Shown here: in pieces, positions 16,874 to 25,185 of the stretch
Position numbering within the stretch: position 1 is the stretch's first letter
Layout: each line of letters begins with the position of its first letter
Source of the DNA: Lewinella sp. JB7
Lineage (GTDB): Bacteria > Bacteroidota > Bacteroidia > Chitinophagales > Saprospiraceae
DNA: 64,000 nucleotides
Reading direction: 5' to 3'
Assembly (NCBI RefSeq): GCF_024297185.1
Contig: NZ_JANCTD010000002.1
Span: 372,001 to 436,000 of the forward strand
Position numbers and translations under genes: made by a program
The notes under the pieces: model-generated
What the model was told of the DNA's origin: nothing
Seen by the model: the letters and a program-made list of their open reading frames with translations, nothing else
The model's database searches: none

Positions 16874-17781
16874 TGAACAGACGCATTTTTCTTCGCCAGG
16901 CAGCCGTCGGTGGTGGACTGTTGCTACTACCCGCCCTCGCCAACGCCTTGCCCGGAACGCGGGGTCGGCGGCTGACCATACTGCACACCAACGACTGGCA
17001 CAGCCAGATCGACCCCTTTCCCGACGATGGGGGTCGCAACGCGAACCGCGGAGGCGTGCTGCGGCGGGCGGCCCTCATCCGGCAGATCCGACGGGCGGAA
17101 ACCAACGTCTTGTTATTCGATAGCGGCGACATTTTCCAGGGAACCCCCTACTTCAATTTCTTTCTCGGCGAACCGGAGATCAAGTTGATGAGCCAGATGG
17201 GCTACGATGCCGCCACCATCGGAAATCACGATTTTGACGGGGGCATCGAAAACCTGGCGATGCAGCTCCGGCACGCGAACTTCGCGATGGTCAGCGCTAA
17301 CTACGATGTCTCCGCCACTCCCCTACGCGACCGGGTGGAGCCGTATAGCATTTTTGATCGCGGGGGCATCCGGGTAGGCGTTTTCGGCCTGGGTATCGAG
17401 TTGGCCGGACTGGTACCGGAAAAGCTGTACGGGAATACGGACTACGCGGATCCCATTGAAAGGGGCAACGAAACGGCCCGCCGACTGCGGGAGCGGGAAA
17501 AGTGCGATCTGGTGGTCTGCCTGAGCCATCTGGGTTACCGGTACCGCGACGATAAAGTGAGCGACGTGGTCCTGGCGCGGGCCTCCAAAGACATCGACCT
17601 CATCCTCGGTGGCCATACCCACACCTTCCTGGACGAGCCCGTTACGGTAGACAATGCGGAGGGTGTGCCCGTGATCATCAACCAGGTGGGTTTCGCCGGT
17701 CTGCGGCTGGGACGGCTAGACATCGCGTTTCCGGGCGGCGGCGCGCGCAGCTGCGTCGCTTGTAACAATTTGCGGGTATAG
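16873..17781 (+). CDS. Tat-exported metallophosphoesterase, 5'-nucleotidase N-terminal domain
   Basis: A 302-residue calcineurin-like phosphoesterase matching the catalytic domain of UshA-type 5'-nucleotidases. Metal-ligand motifs are all present: HTNDWH at 38-43, DSGD at 83-86, GNHD at 117-120 and GGHTHT near 240. A twin-arginine leader (NRRIFLRQAAV, then a hydrophobic stretch) indicates export folded, unlike its lipoprotein partner. GTG start at 16873 overlaps the preceding TAG by one base. The two proteins together reconstitute the usual single chain, but with the C-terminal module encoded first. Confidence 0.9.
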   Translation: MNRRIFLRQAAVGGGLLLLPALANALPGTRGRRLTILHTNDWHSQIDPFPDDGGRNANRGGVLRRAALIRQIRRAETNVLLFDSGDIFQGTPYFNFFLGEPEIKLMSQMGYDAATIGNHDFDGGIENLAMQLRHANFAMVSANYDVSATPLRDRVEPYSIFDRGGIRVGVFGLGIELAGLVPEKLYGNTDYADPIERGNETARRLREREKCDLVVCLSHLGYRYRDDKVSDVVLARASKDIDLILGGHTHTFLDEPVTVDNAEGVPVIINQVGFAGLRLGRLDIAFPGGGARSCVACNNLRV

Positions 17782-18117
17782 ACGGCCCGGTCACGCAGGC
17801 TGCTTATGTCAAAATTGCCGTTCCGGCGGAGAATCCACGCCAAACAAGATTTTGTGATAAAAGTCGGTCGATCGTTTGCCATAGTGGACGGCGAAGCCTC
17901 ATATTTGCTACCCGCCCGGATGGCTACGGGCACCCCTTTAGGACTCAAGATTAGGGTTAAATCGTCCCTTTGCTGAATGCCCCGAGCACTCACCGGTCTG
18001 GCTTCCGGCACCTTGTTTCCGTCGGTAACTTACTGATATATACACGTTTTTCTTCACCACCTGCGGCCGTAGTGCCTGCCGTCGGGAACGACTTTTACTG
18101 TGCAACTGGGAATACAA
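17782..18117 (+). other. 336-nt gap upstream of dnaA
   Basis: No gene seen. It is less GC-rich than its surroundings and contains two promoter-like segments (CCCTTTGC near 17966, and a TATATACACG stretch near 18035). A short inverted GTAGCC-like element, gctacccgcccggatggctacgg, near 17908 is weak. No 9-mer DnaA boxes matching TTATNCACA were found, so there is no support for oriC here. Confidence 0.5.
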
Positions 18118-19521
18118 ATGGATCACGCCACCGTCTGGGAAAAATGCCTGCTCATCATACGCCAAAGCGTTGATCCGCAGAGTTATCAGACGTGGTTTGC
18201 CCCCATCCGACCGGTTGCCCTCAATACTAACGAGCTGACCATTCAGGTCCCCCACCGGCTGTTCTACGAATTTCTGGAGGAGCACTACATCGACGTTCTG
18301 AAGCGCGCGCTGAACCACGCCCTCGGCACCGCGGGCCGTCTGCAGTACCGCATCAAACCCACCAAGCAGGAGCCTACGAGCTTCCCTTCGCCAGCGGGCA
18401 ACGATCGGGGGCAGCGGGCGCCTACGCCCAGTAATCCGTTTGTCATCCCGGGCATGACGCGTCCCCGCATCGACAGCAACCTGGACGGCAAGTACACCTT
18501 TTCCAACTTCATCGAAGGGGATTGCAACAGCCTGGCCCGTAACGCGGCGAAGGCCGTGGCCGATAACCCGTCGAACACGGCCTTTAACCCCCTGGTCATT
18601 CACGGTCCGGTGGGCCTCGGCAAGACCCACCTCCTCAAGGCGGTGGGCAATCACATTACGGCTAAGTTCCCGCAGAAATCGGTTCTGTACGTGACGACCG
18701 ACGAGTTTACAAATCAGTTGGTGACCAGTATCGGTAATAACAGCACCAACGACCTGGTCAACTGGTACCAGAACGTGGATGTCCTCCTGGTCGACGATAT
18801 TCAGCAACTCATCAAACGCAAAAAAACGCAGGACGTCTTTTTCAATCTGTTCAACGTGCTGCGCCACAACAACAAGGCCATCGTAATGACCTGCGATCGG
18901 CCCATCATTGAACTAGACATCGAGGAACGGCTCCGCTCCCGTTTCCAGTGGGGCCTGACGGCCGATCTGAGCGCTCCCGCCCTGGAGACGCGCATGGCGA
19001 TTCTGGCCTCTAAAGCAAGCGCGAACGAGGTCAGTATCGCACCGCCGGTCATGGAGTTCATCTGCTACCACATCCAGAATAACATCCGGCAACTCGAGGG
19101 GGTGCTTAATAACCTCGTGCTGCACAGCGGCGTCAACAACGGCAAGGAGATCGATCTGGACCTGGCCAAACAGGTACTCAAGAACTTCGTCACGGAAATC
19201 AATAAGGAAGTGACCCCGGAGGTCATTCAGCGCACGGTCGCGGAATACTATGACCTGGAAGTCGACAAACTCTCCAGTTCTACCCGTCGGCGCCACGTGG
19301 TGATGGCCCGGCAAATCAGCATGTTCCTGGTCAAACAGTTCACCGACCAAAGCCTGAAAGCCATCGGTCGGCTCTTTGGGGGCCGGGACCACAGTACCGT
19401 GCTCTACTCCATCAAAACCGTCCGCGACCTGATGGAAACCAACGACGAGATCAAAAAGGACCTGGCGGATCTCGAACGACGTATTCGCGCGGGGCAGGGA
19501 GACGGCCCGGGGCCTCTCTAG
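18118..19521 (+). CDS. dnaA: Chromosomal replication initiator protein DnaA
   Basis: AAA+ ATPase that opens oriC. The 467-residue protein has domain I (residues 1-80), a short linker, the Walker A GPVGLGKTHL at 163-172, Walker B LLVDDIQQL near 223-231, and domain IV with the DnaA-box-recognition segment GGRDHSTVLYSI near 421-432. ATG 18118 gives the usual N-terminus (ATVWEKCLLII); a GTG at 18100 would add six residues. It is not followed by dnaN; in many Bacteroidota dnaA likewise stands apart from dnaN. Confidence 0.97.
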   Translation: MDHATVWEKCLLIIRQSVDPQSYQTWFAPIRPVALNTNELTIQVPHRLFYEFLEEHYIDVLKRALNHALGTAGRLQYRIKPTKQEPTSFPSPAGNDRGQRAPTPSNPFVIPGMTRPRIDSNLDGKYTFSNFIEGDCNSLARNAAKAVADNPSNTAFNPLVIHGPVGLGKTHLLKAVGNHITAKFPQKSVLYVTTDEFTNQLVTSIGNNSTNDLVNWYQNVDVLLVDDIQQLIKRKKTQDVFFNLFNVLRHNNKAIVMTCDRPIIELDIEERLRSRFQWGLTADLSAPALETRMAILASKASANEVSIAPPVMEFICYHIQNNIRQLEGVLNNLVLHSGVNNGKEIDLDLAKQVLKNFVTEINKEVTPEVIQRTVAEYYDLEVDKLSSSTRRRHVVMARQISMFLVKQFTDQSLKAIGRLFGGRDHSTVLYSIKTVRDLMETNDEIKKDLADLERRIRAGQGDGPGPL

Positions 19522-19582
19522 TCAACCCCGTCGTCCGCGCCGCAACCATGTCCCGTACCGCCGGTTAGTGTGAGAAACTACC

Positions 19583-19981
19583 ATGCGTCGATTCGCTCTC
19601 CTGTCCCTGACGGCTTGCGTCATTCTGCTCCTCGGTTTCGCTTGCGGACAAACCGAGCACCTACAGGGAAAAGCACTCTACGCCACCCACTGCAGCAACT
19701 GCCACCTGGATGAGGGCCAGGGGCTCCGGCAACTCATTCCCCCCCTGGCCGGATCCGATTATCTGCGGGAGCGGCCCGCTGACGTCGTGCGGGGAATACG
19801 TCACGGTATGGCGGGCCCCATGCTGGTCAACGGAGTGACCTACGACCACCCGATGCCGGCGAACGTCGACCTTACTGATTTCCAGATCGTCAACATCGTC
19901 AACTACATCAATACGGCCTGGGGCAACCAGTACGATCTGGTCACGGTCAGTGAGGTAAGAAGCTGGTTATCCACGGAATAG
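19583..19981 (+). CDS. Cytochrome c lipoprotein
   Basis: A 132-residue c-type cytochrome with a lipobox at LGFAC21, so lipid-anchored outside the inner membrane. Heme-binding C37-S-N-C40-H41 and a probable axial Met in YDHPMPANV (about 91-99) identify a class I mono-heme cytochrome resembling the small domain of alternative complex III or cytochrome oxidase accessory subunits. It has no electron-transport neighbours; the redox partner is unknown. Confidence 0.9.
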   Translation: MRRFALLSLTACVILLLGFACGQTEHLQGKALYATHCSNCHLDEGQGLRQLIPPLAGSDYLRERPADVVRGIRHGMAGPMLVNGVTYDHPMPANVDLTDFQIVNIVNYINTAWGNQYDLVTVSEVRSWLSTE

Positions 19982-20069
19982 CCGGTGGCGGACCGACACG
20001 GGGATAGTAGCCCAAACCACGTTACTAAAATTCGTACTTTGGCAGCCGACAAACCACTGGCGCCGCGTT

Positions 20070-22427
20070 ATGAATGAACGTCTACTCCTCGCTTTTTTAT
20101 TCGCTTTGCTTTCTTCCTTTACTTGGGGACAGGGCGGTCCCTGCGGCAGCGTATCAATCTCCAACGCCGACACGCTCCAGATCTGCGAGGGTGACATCGT
20201 CGAACTTCGGCAGACCAATACCCTGTCGAATCCCACGTTTCGCTGGGCGCCGGCGGAAGGCTTTCTGGACCCCGTCACCGATGCGAGCCCCCGGGTGCAG
20301 CCTGCATTCAGCGGGTACTACCGCGTAACGGCAAGTGACCTGAGTGGCTGCTCCGTGAGCGACAGCATTTACATAGACGTAGACCGGCTGGTAGTCCCCT
20401 CCCTCATCGGCCCCACCACGGTATGCCAGGGCACACCTACCGACCTACTTACTCAAGCGGTCGATGATGTCGGCGACTCCCGCTATATCCTCCTCCGGGG
20501 TCAGGACACCCTATCCCAATCCCGCGACCCCAACTTTACCGTTCGCCCCGACCGCCGGTCCACCTACACCCTCATCTCCCTCTCCGATAACGGCAGTTGT
20601 GAGAACCGGCAATCGGTGACCATCAACGTTACGCCGGGTTTTCTCGACATTCCGCAAGACACCGTGTTCGCGTGCCGCGGACTGGACAGCATCGTACTGA
20701 CCGTCATCGACACCCCCAGTATGGAGCGGACGATCACCTGGTCGCCGAGTCGCTTCAATCTCAGCCCGCCCACCGGCAACACCTATACCGTCCGCCCCGT
20801 GGCCGATATCACCTACTTCGTAGAAGCTACGATCAACGGCTGTCAACTCATCGACTCCGTGGCGATTCGCCTGGACAGTCTGCCGGAAGATCTGAGCCTG
20901 ACCGTGGACCCGGAGAAAGATCCTTATTGCCAGGGGGATACGATTATCGTGCGCTCGCCCGTGTACGACGCCGGCGACTTTCCCCTCATTACGCACGACT
21001 GGGCGGGGTCTCTGGGGCTTCAGAGTCCGCGCGACCTGTACAACGCCGTCTTTACCGCCCAGGATACGACCGTCCTGCGCCGAATCACCGTCAATGGAGG
21101 CTGCCGCGACACCGCCGAAGTCGCAATCAACGTCATCACGCCACCGGTGATCACCTTCGAGCCTGCCGATCCGATCGTGTGTGCCGGCGAACCGGTCCAG
21201 ATCACCGCTACCTTCACTTCCGGTTCGGGATCGCTGACCTGGACCGATCCGGGCGGTACCCTGAGTTGTACGGAATGCCTCGATCCGGTAGCTACGGTCA
21301 ATACGACCACCGAATACGCGATCAAGGTTCAAACGGGGGACTCTCAGTGCAGCAGTGACCTGACCTATACCGTCCGGGTACAGCCCGTGATCGAACCGAC
21401 ACTGACTGAGGAGATCACGCTTTGTCCGGGAGAATCGCGCCAACTCATTGTCGGTAACACCGTGGCGGGTTACACTTACCGCATTACCGGCGGGGGCGTC
21501 GACCTTAACGACCCCACCGCTAGCGTAACCCCTACCGAAACCACCACCTATACCATTACATCCACCGGAGATTGCGGTACGGCGTCTCAGACGATCACCC
21601 TGATCGTCGCCAACAACTACAGCGTAGAAGCTACGGCACCGTCTACGGTTTGCGCCGGAGAAAATCTGACGCTATCCGCGGCGCCGACCCCGGCGGGGAT
21701 TACGGGCACTTACGTATGGCTGCTCCCCAACGGTACGAGTCGCTCCGGTCAGGAGATCAGTGTTCAGGATCCCCAAACGGGCACCTATACCGTGACCTTC
21801 ACCGACGCCCGCGGTTGTTCCACCGCAACGGATGCCGTAGAGGTAGAAGTGCTGGGACAGACCGTAATACCCGTCATCACCGCCACCCTTGTCGACGGCA
21901 CGACCGTGACCTCCGGCGCCGGACTCTTCGCGGGGAATGACGTGATCCTGCGCGTGACCAACGTGCCGGCCGGCCTCAACTTCACCTACGAATGGTCGGG
22001 CAATTACACCCCGGCCACCGCTACCGGGGAAGAGATCTTCGTCTCGGTACCGCGAAGCTCCGGTCAGCCGCAACCCCTGAGCTACACCGTCACCCTGACG
22101 AGCGATCAGGGCAGTTGTACCTTTCAGGCAACGATCGTACTTCCCGTCGAACAATCCCGGGTGGAAGCGCCCGACTTTTTTACGCCGGACAACGACGGAC
22201 GGAACGATCTTTTCCGTCTGTTCTTCAACGGACAGATTACGGATTACACCATGATCGTCTATAATCGCTGGGGGCAAAAGGTATTTACGAGTGACGATCC
22301 GCTCGAAGGCTGGGACGGTACCAAGGACGGTACTCCCCAAACCGCGGACGTTTACCTTTACCTCGCTAAGTTTCGGCAGGACGGCGTTGAACTGCAGAAA
22401 GACGGCCAGGTAAGCCTGGTACGCTAA
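20070..22427 (+). CDS. Secreted Ig-like repeat protein with T9SS type B sorting domain
   Basis: A 785-residue secreted protein: signal peptide (about 1-20, ending FTWGQ), then a series of Ig/PKD-like repeats with paired cysteines (segments such as QICEGDIVELRQ, CQGDTIIV, CPGESRQLIVGN), and a C-terminal type B domain from about 690 with DFFTPDNDGRNDLF, YNRWGQKV and GWDGTKDG. The N-terminal cysteine opening is like that of the larger adhesin at 1555, but SprB repeats are absent. A surface or released structural role is likely; no PorP/SprF gene is adjacent. Confidence 0.88.
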   Translation: MNERLLLAFLFALLSSFTWGQGGPCGSVSISNADTLQICEGDIVELRQTNTLSNPTFRWAPAEGFLDPVTDASPRVQPAFSGYYRVTASDLSGCSVSDSIYIDVDRLVVPSLIGPTTVCQGTPTDLLTQAVDDVGDSRYILLRGQDTLSQSRDPNFTVRPDRRSTYTLISLSDNGSCENRQSVTINVTPGFLDIPQDTVFACRGLDSIVLTVIDTPSMERTITWSPSRFNLSPPTGNTYTVRPVADITYFVEATINGCQLIDSVAIRLDSLPEDLSLTVDPEKDPYCQGDTIIVRSPVYDAGDFPLITHDWAGSLGLQSPRDLYNAVFTAQDTTVLRRITVNGGCRDTAEVAINVITPPVITFEPADPIVCAGEPVQITATFTSGSGSLTWTDPGGTLSCTECLDPVATVNTTTEYAIKVQTGDSQCSSDLTYTVRVQPVIEPTLTEEITLCPGESRQLIVGNTVAGYTYRITGGGVDLNDPTASVTPTETTTYTITSTGDCGTASQTITLIVANNYSVEATAPSTVCAGENLTLSAAPTPAGITGTYVWLLPNGTSRSGQEISVQDPQTGTYTVTFTDARGCSTATDAVEVEVLGQTVIPVITATLVDGTTVTSGAGLFAGNDVILRVTNVPAGLNFTYEWSGNYTPATATGEEIFVSVPRSSGQPQPLSYTVTLTSDQGSCTFQATIVLPVEQSRVEAPDFFTPDNDGRNDLFRLFFNGQITDYTMIVYNRWGQKVFTSDDPLEGWDGTKDGTPQTADVYLYLAKFRQDGVELQKDGQVSLVR

Positions 22428-22443
22428 CCTAAATGTTTGCTTG

Positions 22444-23763
22444 ATGCCCGAAGGCGGAGTAGAAGACAGAAAACCGAAGTGGCTCCGGAGACTGGAGCGG
22501 GAGAGTTGGCAACCCGAGCTCATCATTTCCGGTGCCGCGATACTCGGTAGTCTGCAATTGCCCGGCCTGATCGAACACGCCGAACAGTACTTTCTCCTCA
22601 ACTACGATCGCGACACCCTTTTCATAGGATACGTCGCCGCGATCTACTGGCGCCTCCTGGCTAGTGGATTGATCGTGACCTTCATACTTCACTTCGTCGT
22701 ACGGGCCCTATGGATCGGACTGGCCGGCCTGAACTCCGTTTTCCCGGGTGGATTCAAAACGAATGAGCGCTTCAGTCTTCACTACCAGGAAAACATGAAG
22801 GCGGAGTACGGCGACGTAGACGGGCTCATCAGTCGGCTGGACCGCTTCGGAAGCGGCATCTTCGGTGTAGCCTTCGCCACGGCCGGCGTTTTTCTGAACT
22901 TCGGCTTCATCGGATTGATTTTCATTGTGCTACACAGTTGGTTGATCGAGTATGGATTCGCGCCCCGGCAGGTATTGTACCTGATCGGTGCTCTCCTGTT
23001 GCCGCTCCTGATCATTTCGGTCATTACGATGATCAGCCATACCAAGAAATTTCGGGATACCGCCTTCGTGCGTCGCTGGCAGTGGCCCATATCCCTGTTT
23101 GTTTCCCGTTTTACTTATCCCCTGGCCCGCCGCTATATCGTTACGGCCAGTAACCTCGTAACGTCGTACTACGCCGACCGGAAGGACTTTCTGGGTTACT
23201 TCGTACTGGGAATACTGGCGATTTCGGGTCTGGGAATGGCAGCTTCGGTGAATAACCCCAACACGCTGTACTTCGTGGATCCCGTGTACCACCGGCTTGC
23301 CGCCGACAGTTTGCTGCTGCCGTCAGCTTCTGTGGGGGATGAAACCTACGAGGGCATCTACGTCCGCCCCCTGCTCGATCGTACCCTACCCATATCGGAA
23401 CGGGGGATGGCCGTCTGGATCCCCCTGCCGGAACGGGAGATGTTCTATCTCGAAGGCAACTGTAGCCTGCCGGAAGTCGACGAAGACCTGCCGCGGGAAG
23501 ATCGCCGGGGGCTGCGGCGGGAGTGGCTCGTGGCCTGCGGCAAGGAGTACATTGAAATCGAACTGAACGGTCGTCCCTGTAGGGAATTTCAGCTCGAACG
23601 ACAGTACCTGAAGAACGAGGCGGGGGATCAATACGGGATGCGCGCCTTTATCCCGGACCCGCCCCTGCGCCCGGGAAAAAATCTGCTCCGCATCGTCACG
23701 CAGTACCCTCACGAAGAAACCGGAGACCCGCGGGTTGCGTACGTTCCGTTTTACCACTATTAA
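22444..23763 (+). CDS. Unknown polytopic membrane protein with C-terminal extracytoplasmic domain
   Basis: A 439-residue protein I do not recognise. Hydrophobic segments lie at about 25-45, 62-95 (long, perhaps two), 140-165, 170-196 and 243-265. A basic, tryptophan-containing N-terminus (KPKWLRRLERESWQPE) precedes the first. Residues after about 270 form a soluble domain with a GNCSLPEVDED segment and a Cys pair, ending with FYHY. It starts 17 nt after the type B protein stop (ATG 22444; TTG 22441 possible), so they may be co-transcribed. No signal peptide, enzyme motif or repeats were visible. Confidence 0.75.
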   Translation: MPEGGVEDRKPKWLRRLERESWQPELIISGAAILGSLQLPGLIEHAEQYFLLNYDRDTLFIGYVAAIYWRLLASGLIVTFILHFVVRALWIGLAGLNSVFPGGFKTNERFSLHYQENMKAEYGDVDGLISRLDRFGSGIFGVAFATAGVFLNFGFIGLIFIVLHSWLIEYGFAPRQVLYLIGALLLPLLIISVITMISHTKKFRDTAFVRRWQWPISLFVSRFTYPLARRYIVTASNLVTSYYADRKDFLGYFVLGILAISGLGMAASVNNPNTLYFVDPVYHRLAADSLLLPSASVGDETYEGIYVRPLLDRTLPISERGMAVWIPLPEREMFYLEGNCSLPEVDEDLPREDRRGLRREWLVACGKEYIEIELNGRPCREFQLERQYLKNEAGDQYGMRAFIPDPPLRPGKNLLRIVTQYPHEETGDPRVAYVPFYHY

Positions 23764-23775
23764 TGGCCCCAACCT

Positions 23776-23807
23776 TTTGTTTTATTCAGGACGTAGCCTT
23801 ACCTTTG
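23776..23807 (+). promoter_or_regulatory. Bacteroidota-type promoter of the DUF177-rpmF operon
   Basis: A -33 TTTG (23776-23779) and an exact -7 TACCTTTG (23800-23807) are separated by 20 nt, matching the sigma-ABfr-type promoter layout. The leader to ATG 23871 is about 60 nt. Confidence 0.65.
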
Positions 23808-23870
23808 CGCCCACTTTGAAACGTCCCCTGGGCACCAATGGGTGTCATTCCGGTTCAAAACGATACTCCT

Positions 23871-24431
23871 ATGTCTACTCCCGCTGCTTTTATCTTACCC
23901 CTGAAGGGGCTCGGAAAGGGGTTTTACGAGTATGACCTGGAAGTCAACGACGCGTTTTTCGCCTCGTTCCCCGAGTCTCCCATCCAGCGTGCCGCCGTCG
24001 ACCTTCACCTGATCGTCGACAAGCAGTCGCGGGAAATGGTCGTCGACTTTGATTTTTCGGGGACGATCGCTACGGACTGCGACCGCTGTCTGGCGCCCAT
24101 CGATCTACCGATCGCCGATCGCCGGCAACTGATCGTGAAGTTCACGGCCGAGGCGGAGGATCAACGCGACGAAGGCGAGATCGTCTACCTGCATCCGGAT
24201 ACCAACGATTTTAACCTCGCGCCTTTCGTGTACGAAATGGTGGTGTTAGCCGTCCCGATGATTCGTACCTACGACTGCCGGGAAGGTGAGCCCCCCTACC
24301 CCTGTGACGAGGATCTGCTGGCCCGCATCGAGGCGTCGTACGAAACTCCCGACGACGCACCGACGGCTCCGACCGGCGACGAAGAAAAACCCAGTCCCTG
24401 GGACGTACTCAAGGACCTGAATAATAATTAA
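23871..24431 (+). CDS. DUF177/YceD family protein, large-subunit rRNA accumulation
   Basis: A 186-residue protein of the YceD/DUF177 family, linked in bacteria and plants to 23S rRNA accumulation and conserved next to rpmF, as here. The conserved core DCDRCLAPIDLPI lies about 69-81, followed by an acidic segment and a second Cys pair (CREGEPPYPC) near 140. The ATG 23871 is chosen over 23838 because it begins the family-like N-terminus. The gene order DUF177-rpmF supports the call. Confidence 0.9.
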   Translation: MSTPAAFILPLKGLGKGFYEYDLEVNDAFFASFPESPIQRAAVDLHLIVDKQSREMVVDFDFSGTIATDCDRCLAPIDLPIADRRQLIVKFTAEAEDQRDEGEIVYLHPDTNDFNLAPFVYEMVVLAVPMIRTYDCREGEPPYPCDEDLLARIEASYETPDDAPTAPTGDEEKPSPWDVLKDLNNN

Positions 24432-24452
24432 AGCTAAAATTAGACATACGCC

Positions 24453-24680
24453 ATGGCACATCCTAAGTCCCGGGTTTCCAAACAACGCAAACGCAAGCGT
24501 CGTACTCACTACAAGGCCTCCGCTCCTGCGCTGACGACCTGTCAGACCACCGGAGAGCTGCACCAGCCGCACCGGGCTTACAAAGACGCTGACGGCAACC
24601 TGTACTACAACGGTAACCTGCTGGTACAGGCGCCCGAAATCGTGGAAGACACGATCGAAGACACCGACGACGAGGCTTAG
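24453..24680 (+). CDS. rpmF: 50S ribosomal protein L32
   Basis: A 75-residue large-subunit protein with the invariant start MAHPKSRVSKQRKRKRRTHY and a single Cys (CQTTGELHQPHRAY), i.e. the zinc-free form. It runs some 12-15 residues longer than typical L32, with an acidic tail EDTIEDTDDEA. It lies 21 nt after the DUF177 gene and ends before a strong terminator, so the two form an operon. Confidence 0.97.
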   Translation: MAHPKSRVSKQRKRKRRTHYKASAPALTTCQTTGELHQPHRAYKDADGNLYYNGNLLVQAPEIVEDTIEDTDDEA

Positions 24681-24713
24681 ACCCTCGTCCCGAGGCTTAG
24701 TCAACTACTACCT

Positions 24714-24747
24714 TAGCCCGCCGGCCCCGCCGGCGGGCTATTTCCGT
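24714..24747 (+). terminator. Strong terminator after rpmF
   Basis: Perfect 12-bp stem TAGCCCGCCGGC (24714-24725) / GCCGGCGGGCTA (24729-24740) with a 3-nt CCC loop, followed by a T-rich run. Being symmetrical, it could act on both strands, but both neighbours are on the plus strand. Confidence 0.85.
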
Positions 24748-24762
24748 TTGGCGCCGGTCGTC

Positions 24763-24770
24763 TATCTTGC
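24763..24770 (+). promoter_or_regulatory. -7 element of ridA
   Basis: TATCTTGC (close to TAnnTTTG), 14 nt before the ridA ATG. Confidence 0.45.
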
Positions 24771-24784
24771 GGCAAAAATCTTAC

Positions 24785-25171
24785 ATGCCCAAAAAGATCA
24801 TCCAGACCGACCAGGCTCCGGCCCCCGTCGGAGCCTATAACCAAGCCACCCTCGCCCACGGCATCCTGTACGTAAGCGGACAGATCGCACTCGACCCCGC
24901 CACCGGTGACTTGCTGACTTCCGACATCGAGACCGAAACGCGCCGCGTCATGGACAACCTCCGGGCCATCGTAGAAGCCGGCGGGAGCAGCATGGACCAG
25001 ATTCTGAAGTGTGAGGTGTTCGTGAGCGATATGGAAAACTTCGGCCGCATCAATACGGTCTACGCTACCTACTTCGACGAAGCAACCGCGCCGGCCCGCG
25101 CCCTGGTACAAGTGGCCAACTTGCCGAAATACGTTAACGTCGAAATCAGCTGCATCGCGCTGGTTGAATAG
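24785..25171 (+). CDS. ridA: RidA family 2-iminobutanoate/2-iminopropanoate deaminase
   Basis: A 128-residue YjgF/YER057c/UK114 protein that hydrolyses reactive enamine/imine intermediates released by PLP enzymes. The family motifs APAPVGAYNQA (10-20), LYVSGQIALDP and the catalytic arginine in PARALVQV (R about 104) are present, with a C-terminal VEISCIALVE. ATG 24785 gives the standard start MPKKIIQT. A UbiA-type gene follows 14 nt downstream. Confidence 0.95.
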   Translation: MPKKIIQTDQAPAPVGAYNQATLAHGILYVSGQIALDPATGDLLTSDIETETRRVMDNLRAIVEAGGSSMDQILKCEVFVSDMENFGRINTVYATYFDEATAPARALVQVANLPKYVNVEISCIALVE

Positions 25172-25185
25172 CCTAAGTCCGCCCC

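Noticed and set aside
17782-18117. Origin of replication next to dnaA
   Set aside because: No cluster of DnaA boxes found by eye; a skew analysis over the complete chromosome would be needed.
19967-19975. DnaA-box-like TTATCCACG at the end of the cytochrome gene
   Set aside because: A single near-match inside coding sequence, with no further boxes nearby and no AT-rich unwinding region; not evidence for oriC. A second isolated copy near 63688 is also in coding DNA.
20511-21443. 310-codon open frame opposite the second T9SS protein gene
   Set aside because: It lies fully inside the coding sequence of a well-supported gene on the other strand; composition (Gly/Arg/Asp-rich) is what GC-rich third positions produce, and no domain is visible.
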